This document shows, piece by piece, positions 44,582 through 55,140 of a stretch of 64,000 nucleotides of DNA. The stretch's first letter is position 1; each line of letters opens with the position of its first letter. Origin of the DNA: Nemertoderma westbladi (lineage: Eukaryota > Xenacoelomorpha > Nemertodermatida > Nemertodermatidae); assembly GCA_032718475.1 (NCBI GenBank), contig JAUCBJ010000315.1, forward strand, positions 1 through 64,000, in the 5' to 3' direction. A model generated the notes under the pieces. That model was not told the origin of the DNA. It saw only the letters and a list, made by a program, of their open reading frames with translations, and ran no database searches. A program made the position numbers and the translations under genes.

Positions 44582-45795
44582 CAGGGCCTTATTTAGGGAG
44601 CCGAAGGGGCCGAGGCCCCCCACCACAGGGGGCCCCCACCAGGATCCCACAACTATAGGGATCGACCGAACTATAGAGGAGCCGAACCGGAACCGAACTG
44701 AAACCGAACATGGCAATTTTGAATTTTACCACTTATTTTTCCCAAAATATATGAAAAACAAAAATAAAAAGTTATTGTGAAAAATAGTAAATATTTTTGT
44801 GGCTTATGAAATTATATTTTTTTAACCTTCAATTCTTGATTGATAAATTTAGTTAATTAGATAATTATGATAAAGTTAGATTTTTATTGATAAAACCCAT
44901 AAATAAAACGTGGATATAAAATGTAAAATCGGGATGCAAAAGATCACTTTCCGAGCTACGAAACGAAAATTGGATACAACTTGTCTGGATACAAGGGGTC
45001 CGTTTACCTTACAAAATGAAAAATAAAAATGTGGGAAGTTAAGAACAGTCGGGGGGGGGAGTGTCCGCGGGGGGGAAGTGTCCGGGGGGGAAGTGTCCGG
45101 GGGGGAAGTGTCCTACTTGAACGGGGGGAACTGTCCGGGGGGGAAGTGTCAGGGGGGGAAGTGTCTGGGGGTGAAGTGTCCGGGGGGGGAAGTGTCCTAC
45201 TTGAACGGGGGGGGGGGAACTGTCCGGGGGGGAAGTGTCCTACTTGAACGGGGGGGGGAACTATCCTACTTGAACGGGGGGGGGGGAACTGTCCGGGGGG
45301 GAAGTGTCCGCACACCCATCAGACATTTATTGAGGCTGAGGGCTGTGTAGGTTGACTGTCATTATTTACTAAAAGACCAACACTAGAAGCAACCTGCTCC
45401 AATGAGCAGGTTGCTCTAGGCTTACAATAAACTGAAGTAGAATTAGATCGTTTTTTTGACTTCGATTTATGACATGAATTTAGGAAAGAATTACCTAGAA
45501 TAAATAGTGGATGAAGACAAATAATTTGATGAAAATCACTCGAAATCTTCAAAGATAGATGGCAGTGGCACAGAAATCACTCAAAATAATTATTAGGCCC
45601 TAATTTTATTAACAATCAATATGGTGCTGAAGTGCATGAGCATTGAGGTGACTAGCGAACTTAATGCAGAACAGTTGTACAGTACATAATCAACATTATC
45701 GAATGCAGCAGCTATGTCTACCTAAACATTGAACGCTTGAACGCTGTTACTGAACGTTATTACCCAGGCCGCCCACCACTCTAAATCCGGCCCTG
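44582..45795. mobile_element. hAT-like non-autonomous element, 1,214 bp
   Basis: Starts CAGGGCCTTATTTAGG and ends CTAAATCCGGCCCTG, an imperfect inverted repeat of about 15 bp. It is flanked by an 8-bp duplication with one mismatch (TTTTAAGC at 44,574-44,581, TTTTAAAC at 45,796-45,803). Eight-bp duplications and CAGGG ends are typical of the hAT superfamily. No transposase; the interior holds a G-rich minisatellite. Confidence 0.75.
45048..45310 (+). repeat. G-rich minisatellite GGGGGGGAAGTGTCC
   Basis: About 17 units of 15 bp, some with an added CTACTTGAAC segment. Runs of 5-9 G recur on the plus strand. The proline-rich minus ORF is a by-product. Confidence 0.92.
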
Positions 45796-45803
45796 TTTTA
45801 AAC

Positions 45804-46000
45804 GCAACCAAGTTTAAATTTAAAATACAATTTTTCTGACCTGTTATGTAGAATAGCATCTTAGGTACATATATTCAAAATTATAGCCAAACCAAACAAT
45901 TCTGAAACGCTGAGAGTGATAAATCGAAGAATTGTCCGAAAATTATCACAAATACCAATTATGTGATTACTGGATGTAAAAAATACAAAAAAGGAATTAA
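45804..46000. other. Spacer
   Basis: No gene seen. Confidence 0.3.
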
Positions 46001-46935
46001 TTTAATTTAAAACATAAAGGAAAATGAACATGTTACAGTGGAGATCTCTCTAACCAAAATAATAAAGAAAACTTTATACTTTAAAACTGTTGTAGCAAAC
46101 AACCCTGTAATGATGTGGGCCGAGCCACTAAGTAAGATGAGCCTTAGCAAAAAAAATATAGCACTGTAATATGTTCTACGGTTTATCATATGTTGCTCTT
46201 GGTTAGATTTACGACTTATTAACTGATCAAAATGCGGATTCTTCCACCAAATTTTTTTTTTTTTATGAAATTTATTAAACGTAATTTTAAAAGGACATAC
46301 TTCTCGCTACGCATGTTGTACAGTAAGGCTGCCTAGAAGTCAAAAGTCGGCGAGTTGTGAGATTTCAAGAAATCATCATTGATGGACATTAAAAGTGACA
46401 AAGAAACAGCCACTTACAGCGTCGACTGTTTAGTTTAAGCTTCGCTTACAATTATCCGACCCTGTCAATTAACAAACTCAATATAAGACCATCTGTTCCA
46501 TTTTAATACATCCTAGAGATTTTCGTAAGGGCCACCCATTTAATACCCCCTGCTAAACGCCCAGCGGACAGCGCCCTATAATTCAAGTGATATAATTACT
46601 CAACTTTCTTTGCAACATTCTTATACAAATAAATCCCAGTCAGTCGGCCGTTGTGTATAGGGGGACACAGCAGTATGACGACTTGGGTCGGGCCCTGTTA
46701 CAATGTAACTGTAGAGGAATCTATGGGAGAATTCAGTTTCATAGAATATACATTGTCTTCTTATAAACTTTTGTACACTTTCAGTGGTTGTAGGTATAGC
46801 AGCAGCAAGTGCATACACCAAGCACACACGTGTTCAGGTTAAAACACAGTCCAGGATGGCCATACTATAGAACAATATAGATCAAAGTACAGCAAGAAAT
46901 GGAAGAGGGAGAAGATTTTGCAGCCAGACAATAAT
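46000..46935 (-). repeat. Repeat D, inverted copy
   Basis: 46,000-46,620 and 46,620-46,930 match 15,540-16,200 and 15,190-15,540 reversed. Compared with the left copy it lacks the 0.9-kb minisatellite. Confidence 0.7.
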
Positions 46936-46939
46936 GTAC

Positions 46940-47345
46940 AGACCCATAACTATGTGCCGGCTTGTCGACAAAACTGCGCCGCCACAACTCCCTATCACCC
47001 ATGACATTTGCTAGATCATCCGCATCTTCAAGGCCAGTGTCCATTAAGATGCATCTCAAGAACGTCATGGACTGTCCACCATGCTTATTCACTCCATGCA
47101 CAAGATCCAAAGCACAAGATTATGTACTGGCTGGTCCTCACGGCGAAAGCAATGCCCTGCAAAGCGGAGGCGGCTTTGTTCTAGTTAGTGTAAAGTTTAG
47201 GGGAACCAATGAAACACCTCCAATGTTATATAGTGTCTGGTTGGACATGTGAGCATTGTACTTGACACAGTGAACCCGGCGTTGCATTCGTGTGAATCTG
47301 CCATCCATGGTGTCCTCAGCAGTTAGAGCCCAACATTGACTCCAG
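46940..47345 (-). pseudogene. RTE-like LINE 3' fragment, inverted copy
   Basis: Minus frames hold LTAEDTMDG, RMQRRVHCVKYNAHMSNQTLYN, and VNKHGGQSMTFLR through MGDRELWRRSFVDKPA, with a frameshift around 47,140. The (TAG)n tail is lost. It corresponds to 13,738-14,110 on the left. Confidence 0.75.
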
Positions 47346-47868
47346 CAAACACATACCCCAGGTACACGAAGAACAGCACTAAACACACATAGTACCACCA
47401 GTACGCAAGTTTATACCTACACAGCACTTTTGAGAGAGACAGTTATGAGAGAATCCCCAAATAGAAACATTGGTAATTCGAAGATAAGAGAGCAATTGAA
47501 GCGTAAACCTCGCTAATGTACCGAGAACAGAATACCGTAACATTAGGCCTAAGTTTAGCGACATAACTCCATATCATTGTAGGCTCACTCTTAGCTACAA
47601 CAAGAAGGGCCTTAGTAATAACAGATGGGTCGGCAGTTGATTTACGATTAATTAACCAATTAAGAAGAGGAGGTGGCGCTGGTGGCCTCCTTCTTCGCAT
47701 GTAAGTTAGCCAATTACAGCGCCAGTTATATCCGATAGATGTTAGGTAACTTTATGAGATAAAAATGGATGGGGTGAATGAGACTTTTAATGAATGGTAG
47801 AGATTTAGGTTCCGGGACATAAAAATGATCCTGACATTCTGATGTAGATAAGTATAGATAGGCCTACC
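47345..47868 (-). repeat. Repeat C, copy 3 (inverted), with empty LINE site
   Basis: Matches 13,262-13,737 reversed. At 47,835-47,870 it joins the SINE-like element directly through GTCAGGATC/ATGTAGATAAG, where the left copy holds the 3.8-kb CR1/L2-like LINE. Confidence 0.7.
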
Positions 47869-48000
47869 ACTACTACTAACTATAATCGGCCTGTTGTATT
47901 GCAGCTGCACATATTGCTGGCTTAACAAAGGCCACCACCATGCAATCCACAATTGGCATGCTACAATGCAGCGTGCATTAAGAATGCTATGCCGCTATGA
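47868..48000 (-). mobile_element. SINE-like element with RTE-type tail, inverted copy
   Basis: Reverse of 9,098-9,226; the tail reads CTACTACTA on the plus strand at 47,869. Confidence 0.5.
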
Positions 48001-48800
48001 ATGCTACAATACAGTATTGGAATGACACATGTCATAATGATACGATATTGGTGTTTGTTATGAACTGATTGTTAGTAGCAAAAGGTACTATTAGAAGATA
48101 GTGGGGGTATAACCTCGGGAATATCATACAGATAAAACACAGCGTTACCCAGCAGGCACATCTTACCAACGATGGTAAGAAATATAACATAGCTTAATCG
48201 GACCAATAAGTTAGTTTAATAAGCCAAGTAGGACCAATAAGAGTAGTTTGGGTTAAAGATTTGAAACAATATCAACCTGAATGATACAGTGCATGATCCC
48301 GCTATATGATAGCCAGCTGTTGGGAGTTTCTCAGCTATTGACATACCGCAAACATAAATAATTATTGTTAAAATATATATATTATATTAATCTTTAATCC
48401 AGGGACGTATGCCCATATCATACAAAGTAAAAATATATATTAAAATTAAAGCAGAGCACAAGATAAACTGTACTTATAGAAGATTGTAATTGGTGGTACT
48501 TTAAAATAAGGTGACATGCACAGACAAGATAATAAAGGTACGAAAAATAAACCAAAAGAAAAAAAAGATATTAAATACAAATATATATTTACAACCCAGC
48601 TGTGTATGGATATGTCCTTCATAATAAATACACAGCTCTATTTTGAGGATGGAGACTGAAGAGGAAGTGGATTCACATGGCTGACCACAAATTGTCGTGT
48701 TGCAGTTGTAAAAAATACATAAATATACCTTGTAATTCTACCTGCAGAAAATGTGTTGTAACTAGTAAATTATGAAACCGAATTCATAAATTTATTATTC
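48000..48800 (-). repeat. Repeat B 3' part, inverted copy
   Basis: Matches 8,500-9,095 reversed, with insertions near 48,150-48,330. The RT element at 48.9 kb starts soon after, so it may have inserted into repeat B. Confidence 0.6.
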
Positions 48801-48918
48801 CATTACTAAATTATAAAATCAGGCGAAGCACAAATGATCACAAATTAATTAAGTAGAATAATTAAGATAGAAGCACAGGTTAACAATAAATATTTACAAG
48901 AAAGAAACAGATATGTAA

Positions 48919-51900
48919 TCAGTACATATCTGGGTCAACACCCCGAATCCCCGCCCCATCCCCAAACCCGAGGCCCCGCCATGGCCTCCTACCACCCCGG
49001 AGGCACAGAGAGGTCGCCCGAAGGAGACCAAACTGCAGCCGCCGCCTCACCGCACCCAAAACCTCTCCCAAACCCCGCTGTCTCATCCCGACCCTCTTAG
49101 AGCATAGGGTCTCCGCAAGGTGCCGGATGAATACAGCCGCCTCCGCACCCCACACACCGTCGGTGGAACACACCAACGGGGTGAAGTGCATCCTGCGGGA
49201 TTCGCAGGCCTCCTGGTAGTGGGCCCGCTTGACCCGCTCCCTCTGGGCGAGTAAGGTCTCCGTTGAGGCGTTGGAGCGAACATAGGAAGTGGCGTCGAGA
49301 TTTATAATCGATACGTCGAAAGACGCCACTACCTGGTTCGCCCAAACACCCCTGGATACCAAATCCGCCCTCACCCCCTCCACAGCCTGCCCATCCGAGA
49401 CCAGGTGACCTTCGGCCAGGGTGACCTCCCGCTCGACGTTAGTCGCACCGAAGGCCTCCGCAAGAAGGTCACCAAACACGTCCCGGATCTCATTGTGCCG
49501 GCGAATAACTAGCCCTCCGACCTTGCAGCTGAGAGCGTGCGCAGTGTCGAAGGGCTCGCCGCAGCCCTCGCAGTTTACTGGAAGGTCTGGGGGCGCCATA
49601 CTATACCGCAACGCGAGGTTGTCCCGAAAAGACTGCGGGTCCAGGTCGGTGTGGTCTATGGGCGAGGGTTGCGCGGAGAGCCATCCACCAGTCTTGTATT
49701 TCGCCGCCCGGCTGACAGTTCGGCGCCGATCAGGTGGGAACGCCGCCAGAGAGGCCTCGAATTTGGCCTTACAGGCGGCGTCCTGTGTCTGTCGACACTC
49801 GACAAGGGCTGTCTTGAGGCAGGCGACGTGGTCAGCGACGTGGAGACGCCCGCCAGTCTCTATGGCCTCCACAATCCTCGCAGTACCGGAAGTCGATGCG
49901 AGATGGGCCGGCCCGGATCGCTCGATGGGGTCCCGGATGCCCAGACCACCGTGTCGGACCGGGAGAAGCTGGAGCCGATCGAGGGCCGGGCTGTGGGTCG
50001 AACCGAAGAGAGAGGGGATGTATCGGTTGACCAACATCGACCGGATCGGAGCGAGTTCTGACTCGTGTGGGTTGCACACCCGGAGGATGTAGTCCCACTC
50101 AGCTTGCAGACAGCGGCTCATCGCTGAGTGGGCTGTCTGGGGGAACTCTGTCGCGACGTCCGCTAGGATGTCGATGGACTTCGTCCAGCCAGACACCTTC
50201 TCCGCTAGAAACGCACGCTTGCCAACGGAGTCGCCAACATAGCCTCCAAGAAAGCGGTGGCCATGAGATATCCGGACACCGCTGGAGCCGAATATCTCGT
50301 GGGCAGTGTCTTCCAGTCCATGTTTGATAACCAACTGGCTCTTACTCGGCTCGGGGAAGAATCCGATTGAGGGGCCGAATTCTTTCAGCATCAGCCACCA
50401 CCGATGTACAGCTGCCAGTCTGCCAACAGCCGATGCGTCGTCAGCGTACCAACACTGGCAGCATTCCGAGCGCTTGTTGCATGGTTCTTGCACAGCCGGT
50501 GAAGTCGGGGGAACGACCGAGTCCATTAGGGGCGCGACATCAGCCTGCACCGCCGGTGAAGTCGGAGAAACGTCTGAGTCTGTTACGGGCGCGACAACCG
50601 CCTGCACCGCCGGTGAAGTCAGAGGAACAATTGAGTCCGTTACAGGTGCGACTGACACCTGCACCGCTGGTAAAGTCGGAGGAATGACCGAGTCCGTTAC
50701 TGGCGAGACAATCGCCTGCACCGCCGGTGAAATTGGGGGAACAATCGAGTCCGTTATGGGCGCGACAAACGCCTGCACCTGCACCACCGGTGAATTCAGA
50801 GGGACAACCGAGTCCGTTGCGGGCGCGACAACCGCCTGCACCGCCTGTGAAGAAGCTGCAACGCTGCGGAGAACCCAGATCAGTGGCAACGAGGAACAAC
50901 AATATCCACCCATTGCTAGTGGGTCGCCCTGCGTGTATCCCTCTTTGCTCCAGAGGGGAGGGTTCTCTCCTGGGAGGTAGAGAGCAGCGTGGCCGTTGTA
51001 GGCGTTGAACATAAACCGCGAGCATCTGTGCCAGTTGATACGGCAGCTCCACAGTGAGGCTGATCGGCTGATGGAGTTGAATGCGTTTTTGGCATCCACA
51101 AGCAGAATGCAGTCGGATTCCTCCTGGTCGAACAGCCCGGTCATGGAGTGTACTGCGCCCTCGATTCCCGCCTTCAACCCGCCACACAGCTGGTCTGCCC
51201 CGCACACCTGGCCGATATCGGACCCGGTAGTAGAGATGATACAGTTCGCGAGGAGTCTGTAGGGGACCTCCCCGACCCCGATCGGTCGGACACCTGGCTG
51301 TTTGTCGAGGGCGACAAGTCGACAGGCTCGGAGAGCCCGGATCTCCCCCCAAGGAATCACCGAGTTCGCCATCCGACGCGCGAGGGCAGCGAACGCTTCC
51401 CGGAGCCGGCTACTGTGGGTGTCGTACCGTGTCAATAGCGAGTGCCAGAACTCCGCGTCACCACCCACTGGCCCGGGACTACCCTGCAGGTTCTGCGCGA
51501 CCTTCAGGACAACCTGGGCGGTGATGTCGACGTCCTCAAAGGGGGGTAGACCACTGGCAGGGACCGTGAAGACGTCTTGGGGTGGGGTGATGGGGTCAGG
51601 GTGTTTCGACTCCAGCACATCTCGTACAGTGATACCGACGCGCTGGCCCTCAGCCTGGGAGTTGGGGTCCAGGACACAGCCGCCGTCCCTGTCGGTGACA
51701 CCTCGAATTGCAGCCCGGTTCTGGCGGGTAAGAACCTTACGGTTAAAGATACGGGCGGCGTTGTCGGTTGTAGTACGACCTGGGCGTCCTCGAGAAGAAG
51801 TAAACTTCGAGGCACAGCGCTCTGCCTCGCGTGGCAGCTGTTCGGACTCACCCTGTTCCCACATATCTATTCGGCGAATCACGGTTCTGCGAATATCCGC

Positions 51901-52476
51901 CCCTTTAAACACCTGAGGATCGCGCTGGAACACTGTTGCAGCAAAGCAGAGGAAGCGCTCCGACGGGTGGACTCCTCGGTTGAGGAGGCCGATCTCGTCC
52001 GCGAGCATCCCCGCTGCTCTCCTACCGACGTTTCCGCCGGGAACAAAGTACCGCCGCGATGGCAGGTGTGTTAGGCGCTCGTGTATGTCCGCCCAGAAGG
52101 AGTCGGTAGAGGTGCCCGGTTCGTTGACCCAGACGCCTCCGAAGGCCGACTCGATGGATTCCACCAGGGAGAAAAGAGCAGTCGGAGCAAGGGGACCCTC
52201 AGGTTCGGGTACCAGAGTGGTATCCATGTCGTCTGAATTAGAGTCTAGGGAGGTGGACGAGGGCGAGGTTGAGTTTAGAACCGAGGGTTGAGACGACGAA
52301 TTCGGAGAGGAATGATTCGTCGACGAACTGGCTGGAAGGACGGTTGCCGTTGGTCCATTGGCGCATTGGTTGAGGGTTAGTGGAGTACACGAGGTGCAGG
52401 GAACTCCAGCTTTGGAGCACCTGCACCCCCGACAAGCCCCGCTGCGGCAAGTGCAGCAGCGTTGCGTGGGTGCCAT
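48919..52476 (-). CDS. RLE-type reverse-transcriptase element 4, intact 1,185-aa ORF
   Basis: Single uninterrupted ORF. The N-terminus has a CXC-like zinc motif (CCTCRSGACRGCRCSKAG, residues 7-45), then a Ser/Pro-rich linker. The RT spans about residues 410-760: PGVRPIGVGEVPYR, motif A LLVDAKNAFNS (D461), motif B YTQGDPLAM (QGD 516-518), motif C WYADDAS (D679, D680), HRFLGGYVGD. Residues about 545-665 are an in-frame repeat (separate entry). Near residue 968 is a zinc-like CEGCGEPFDTAHALSC followed by GLVIRRHNEIRD, as the C-C-H-C plus RHN/RHD motif of R2-type elements. A PD-(D/E)xK-like segment follows (RADLVSRG, then SFDVSI), ending LCLRGGRR. It is expected to nick DNA and prime reverse transcription at the target. 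Unlike its relatives at 20-27 kb it is intact and not inside the TACTGTAGTAG array. Its ends are not resolved; the clade is inferred. Confidence 0.85.
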   Translation of the reverse strand: MAPTQRCCTCRSGACRGCRCSKAGVPCTSCTPLTLNQCANGPTATVLPASSSTNHSSPNSSSQPSVLNSTSPSSTSLDSNSDDMDTTLVPEPEGPLAPTALFSLVESIESAFGGVWVNEPGTSTDSFWADIHERLTHLPSRRYFVPGGNVGRRAAGMLADEIGLLNRGVHPSERFLCFAATVFQRDPQVFKGADIRRTVIRRIDMWEQGESEQLPREAERCASKFTSSRGRPGRTTTDNAARIFNRKVLTRQNRAAIRGVTDRDGGCVLDPNSQAEGQRVGITVRDVLESKHPDPITPPQDVFTVPASGLPPFEDVDITAQVVLKVAQNLQGSPGPVGGDAEFWHSLLTRYDTHSSRLREAFAALARRMANSVIPWGEIRALRACRLVALDKQPGVRPIGVGEVPYRLLANCIISTTGSDIGQVCGADQLCGGLKAGIEGAVHSMTGLFDQEESDCILLVDAKNAFNSISRSASLWSCRINWHRCSRFMFNAYNGHAALYLPGENPPLWSKEGYTQGDPLAMGGYCCSSLPLIWVLRSVAASSQAVQAVVAPATDSVVPLNSPVVQVQAFVAPITDSIVPPISPAVQAIVSPVTDSVIPPTLPAVQVSVAPVTDSIVPLTSPAVQAVVAPVTDSDVSPTSPAVQADVAPLMDSVVPPTSPAVQEPCNKRSECCQCWYADDASAVGRLAAVHRWWLMLKEFGPSIGFFPEPSKSQLVIKHGLEDTAHEIFGSSGVRISHGHRFLGGYVGDSVGKRAFLAEKVSGWTKSIDILADVATEFPQTAHSAMSRCLQAEWDYILRVCNPHESELAPIRSMLVNRYIPSLFGSTHSPALDRLQLLPVRHGGLGIRDPIERSGPAHLASTSGTARIVEAIETGGRLHVADHVACLKTALVECRQTQDAACKAKFEASLAAFPPDRRRTVSRAAKYKTGGWLSAQPSPIDHTDLDPQSFRDNLALRYSMAPPDLPVNCEGCGEPFDTAHALSCKVGGLVIRRHNEIRDVFGDLLAEAFGATNVEREVTLAEGHLVSDGQAVEGVRADLVSRGVWANQVVASFDVSIINLDATSYVRSNASTETLLAQRERVKRAHYQEACESRRMHFTPLVCSTDGVWGAEAAVFIRHLAETLCSKRVGMRQRGLGEVLGAVRRRLQFGLLRATSLCLRGGRRPWRGLGFGDGAGIRGVDPDMY
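50484..50855 (-). repeat. In-frame 57-60-bp VNTR between RT motifs B and C
   Basis: Six to seven units encode AVQAVVAPVTDSVVPPTSP-type 19-20-residue repeats. Their lengths are multiples of three, so the ORF stays open. The related elements at 21.0 and 25.4 kb have only a short segment of about 10-15 residues here. Confidence 0.93.
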
Positions 52477-52499
52477 TACTGCATTATTAGAATCAAAAT

Positions 52500-52870
52500 A
52501 TCAAGTCAGAAGTCAGCAGTACAGCTGTACTGCCTGTACGTCAGGCCCGTATCGTGCGGGGGGCTTTGGGGGCACTGCCCCCCCAGAGAAGTCCCACTGC
52601 CCCCCCAGAGAAGTCCCACTGCCCCCCCAGACATGTATTGTTCACTCGTCTTGTTCACAGTTAATTAATAATAATATTGTTGGTAATCAATATTATTGGA
52701 TTCACATACTCCTGCCCACTGACCTGACCTGACTCCCCACCATTCCATTTGGTCCAATTCCTATAATACTACATGACATTAATATACCTACCTACCTGTA
52801 ATAATTACTAAAAATACTCGAAAGCTCTAGGTTCTCTCATTGGCTACCGGGGGGGTATAGGGGTTGTTTG
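52500..52870. other. 5' flank of RT element 4 with C-rich tandem units
   Basis: About three units of CACTGCCCCCCCAGAGAAGTC lie at 52,570-52,632. Sequence around GGCCCGTATCGTG resembles 55,205-55,290 (reversed order), hinting at a shared short element. No gene. Confidence 0.5.
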
Positions 52871-52880
52871 TTGTTGACCG

Positions 52881-53684
52881 AGGAGTACTCTCAGAATCAT
52901 TAGAGGGAGCCCAACGGCTCCTCAGCTCATTAGAACATGCTGCTTCTAGTGTTGGTCTTTTTATTAACTCCAGAAAGACCAAAATTCTGACCGTTAACTT
53001 TGAAAGTCCTCAGCAAGTCTCTGATCGGATGAGCATAAGCTCAAAGGATGGTATGCTTGAGCATGTGGACGACTTCTGTTACCTGGGATCATGGATCCGG
53101 AAGTCAGGTGAGGACCTTCGAATACGTAAGGGAAAGGCATGGGTAGCCTTGAATAGGCTTTCCAGGATTTGGAAGTCACCGAGAATTAATCGGAAACTTA
53201 AGGTCCGATTATTTAGAGCGGCAGTAGTTCCAGTACTCCTCTACGGGAGTCCATGCTGGGCTCTAACTGCTGAGGACACCAAATCTCTGGATGGCACATT
53301 CACAAGAATGCTACGCCGGGTTCATTGTGTCAAGTACAATGCACACATCTCCAACCAGACACTATATAACATTGGAGGTGTCTCATTGGTTCCCCCAAGC
53401 TTGACACTAGAACAAAATCGCCTCCGCTTTGCAGGACATTGCTTTCGCCGTGAGGACCAGCCAGTGCATAATCTTGTACTTTGGCAGCCTCATGGAGTGA
53501 ATAAGCATGGTGGACAGCCCATGACTTTCTTGAGACGCATCTTAAAGGACACTGGCCTTAAAGATGCGGATGATCTAGCAAATGTCATGGGTGATAGGGA
53601 GTTGTGGCGGTGCAATTTTGTTGACAAGCCGGCACAGCATTCTTAAAAATGCAGCTGCAATGCAGCATGCCGATCCTAGTAGTA
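52881..53684 (+). mobile_element. 5'-truncated RTE-like LINE with 11-bp target duplication
   Basis: Best copy of the family: an open frame of 260 codons (52,864-53,646) from just after RT motif C (GVLSESLEGAQRLL) through SRKTKILTVNF, DFCYLGSWIRKSGED, GKAWVALNRLSRIWKS, LLYGSPCWALTAED to DKPAQHS. It is followed by the 3' UTR and GATCCTAGTAGTAG. The flanking duplication GTTGTTGACCG is perfect (52,870-52,880 and 53,685-53,695). Very little decay, so it is a recent insertion from an active source elsewhere. Confidence 0.92.
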
Positions 53685-53695
53685 GTTGTTGACCG

Positions 53696-53827
53696 TTGAC
53701 CCATTGTCTATTTGCTTGTAGTTTGGGAGCCAGCTTGCAGCTAAAAGGCTTGGCGCTGAGGGTTGCTTGCGCTGGTATCCATAGCTAAAAATTGTTGTAA
53801 CTTAGCCTTAACCATATTATACCTGAA
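53696..53827. other. Short unique spacer
   Basis: No feature seen. Confidence 0.3.
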
Positions 53828-55140
53828 GTGGGTCCTTCGCGCAGCACGTGACATAAATTTATGCAAGTGTAATCTTGAAAGCAAAATAAGCAAAATCTAA
53901 GCAGATGCCCTTGATCACTTTACACCAGCCTAGAGGCGGGCTTGAAAACTGCAGTCGATTTAAACCTTGTACTCTCTTTGAGGTCATTTTTGACCCATCG
54001 AAGATTTAAACTTACACAATTTTATCACACATTGATATTTTATCTCGAAATTTTGTGACATTTATTATTTTATAGTACTTGTCAATTAGAAAAACAAAAA
54101 TGTAAAAATTTGCAAGGGGGTCTATTCAATTTTACAATTTATAGGGGCCTACACATCGTGTTTTGTACCTGTACCATTCAATATCAACGAAAAACTTTTT
54201 TTGATTTCAACTCAGTTCGCAAACTTAGTTTGATACCAAAATCTTCTAGTATTCCTACTGCATTGATATTATGCTCATTTAGAACCGCAATGACCGATTT
54301 AGTTGTAGTAGACACCTTCAAAACAAGCATAAAGCGAATAGTTTTTGAGATATTTGTCAGGTATTTGTCAATATCGCATCAAGGCGCTAATTTTGACTTG
54401 TGCCGGACTTCACATTATCTGCAATATCTCAAAAACTATTCGCTCTATGCTTGTTTTGAAGGTGTCTACACCAACTAAATCGGTCATTGGGGGCGGTTCT
54501 AAATGAGCGTAATATCAATGCAGTAGGAATAATAGAAGTTGATCATCACAAAAATGGGGAATATGACTCACTTGCACCAAGGGCGGGTACTGGCCATGTG
54601 CCTGTGGGAATATTTCCTGTCATCCCCAAATCAAAATTTTGGTATCTATCGAAGTTTGGGCTCATTTGATGACATCTGATGTGCAAACTCAGTTTAAATT
54701 CGACAAAAATTTTTTCGGACCACCCCAACCCTCTCATTTACCTGAGGTCAAAATTGAACTCAAAGAAACTGTTTGAGAAACGAAGGGGTACACAAGGGTT
54801 AAGACCACATAAAAAGTTTAAATGACACAGCTAATGGTCGAGTACAATTCTGCCAAGTTTCAGCTTAAACGGATTAAAAGCAAATAAATGGGAGGACATT
54901 TAATGTTTAGACATGTAGCCATCTAGCGGGAGACTGTTGAAGTGTTGGGGTCAAAAGTCGCTAAATAATGTCAAGTTTTGGACATATTTATGCCTACAAA
55001 TTTTCAATTCGACAGCTTTAAATAAATTCTGCCTTATATGAATGTCAAAATAGTTACGTCAACAACTATTTGCCATTATTGACATTCTCCTTAACAGTGT
55101 CAATTCGCCAAGGCTCCGCCAACTTCGTGGCTCGCCCCAC
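53828..55140. mobile_element. GTGGGG-type TIR element, 1.3-kb member with internal foldback
   Basis: Ends match the 544-bp member at 27,587-28,130: GTGGGTCCTTCGCGCAGCACG at the left and CCAACTTCGTGGCTCGCCCCAC at the right. A shared subterminal block with CAAGTTTCAGCTTAAACGG lies at 54,829-54,945 and 27,730-27,845. The middle has an inverted repeat not found in the shorter member. No transposase frame. Confidence 0.8.
54242..54540. repeat. Imperfect 115-bp inverted repeat (foldback)
   Basis: Arms 54,242-54,354 and 54,423-54,540 are near-inverse copies (for example CCTACTGCATTGATATTA versus TAATATCAATGCAGTAGG), with about 68 bp between. Weaker pairing continues outward to about 54,181 and 54,720. 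Confidence 0.85.

Noticed and set aside
45004-45350. Proline-rich protein ORF
   Set aside because: Translation of the GGGGGGGAAGTGTCC array within a hAT-like element.
49083-52074. Plus-strand and alternate-frame ORFs up to 270 codons across the large RT gene
   Set aside because: GC-rich shadows of the 1,185-codon minus ORF; none has a motif.
48919-52476. Diversity-generating retroelement or retron, because of RT plus repeats
   Set aside because: The RT has R2-type accessory motifs, there is no template/variable repeat pair or msr/msd structure, and the tandem repeat lies inside the RT itself.
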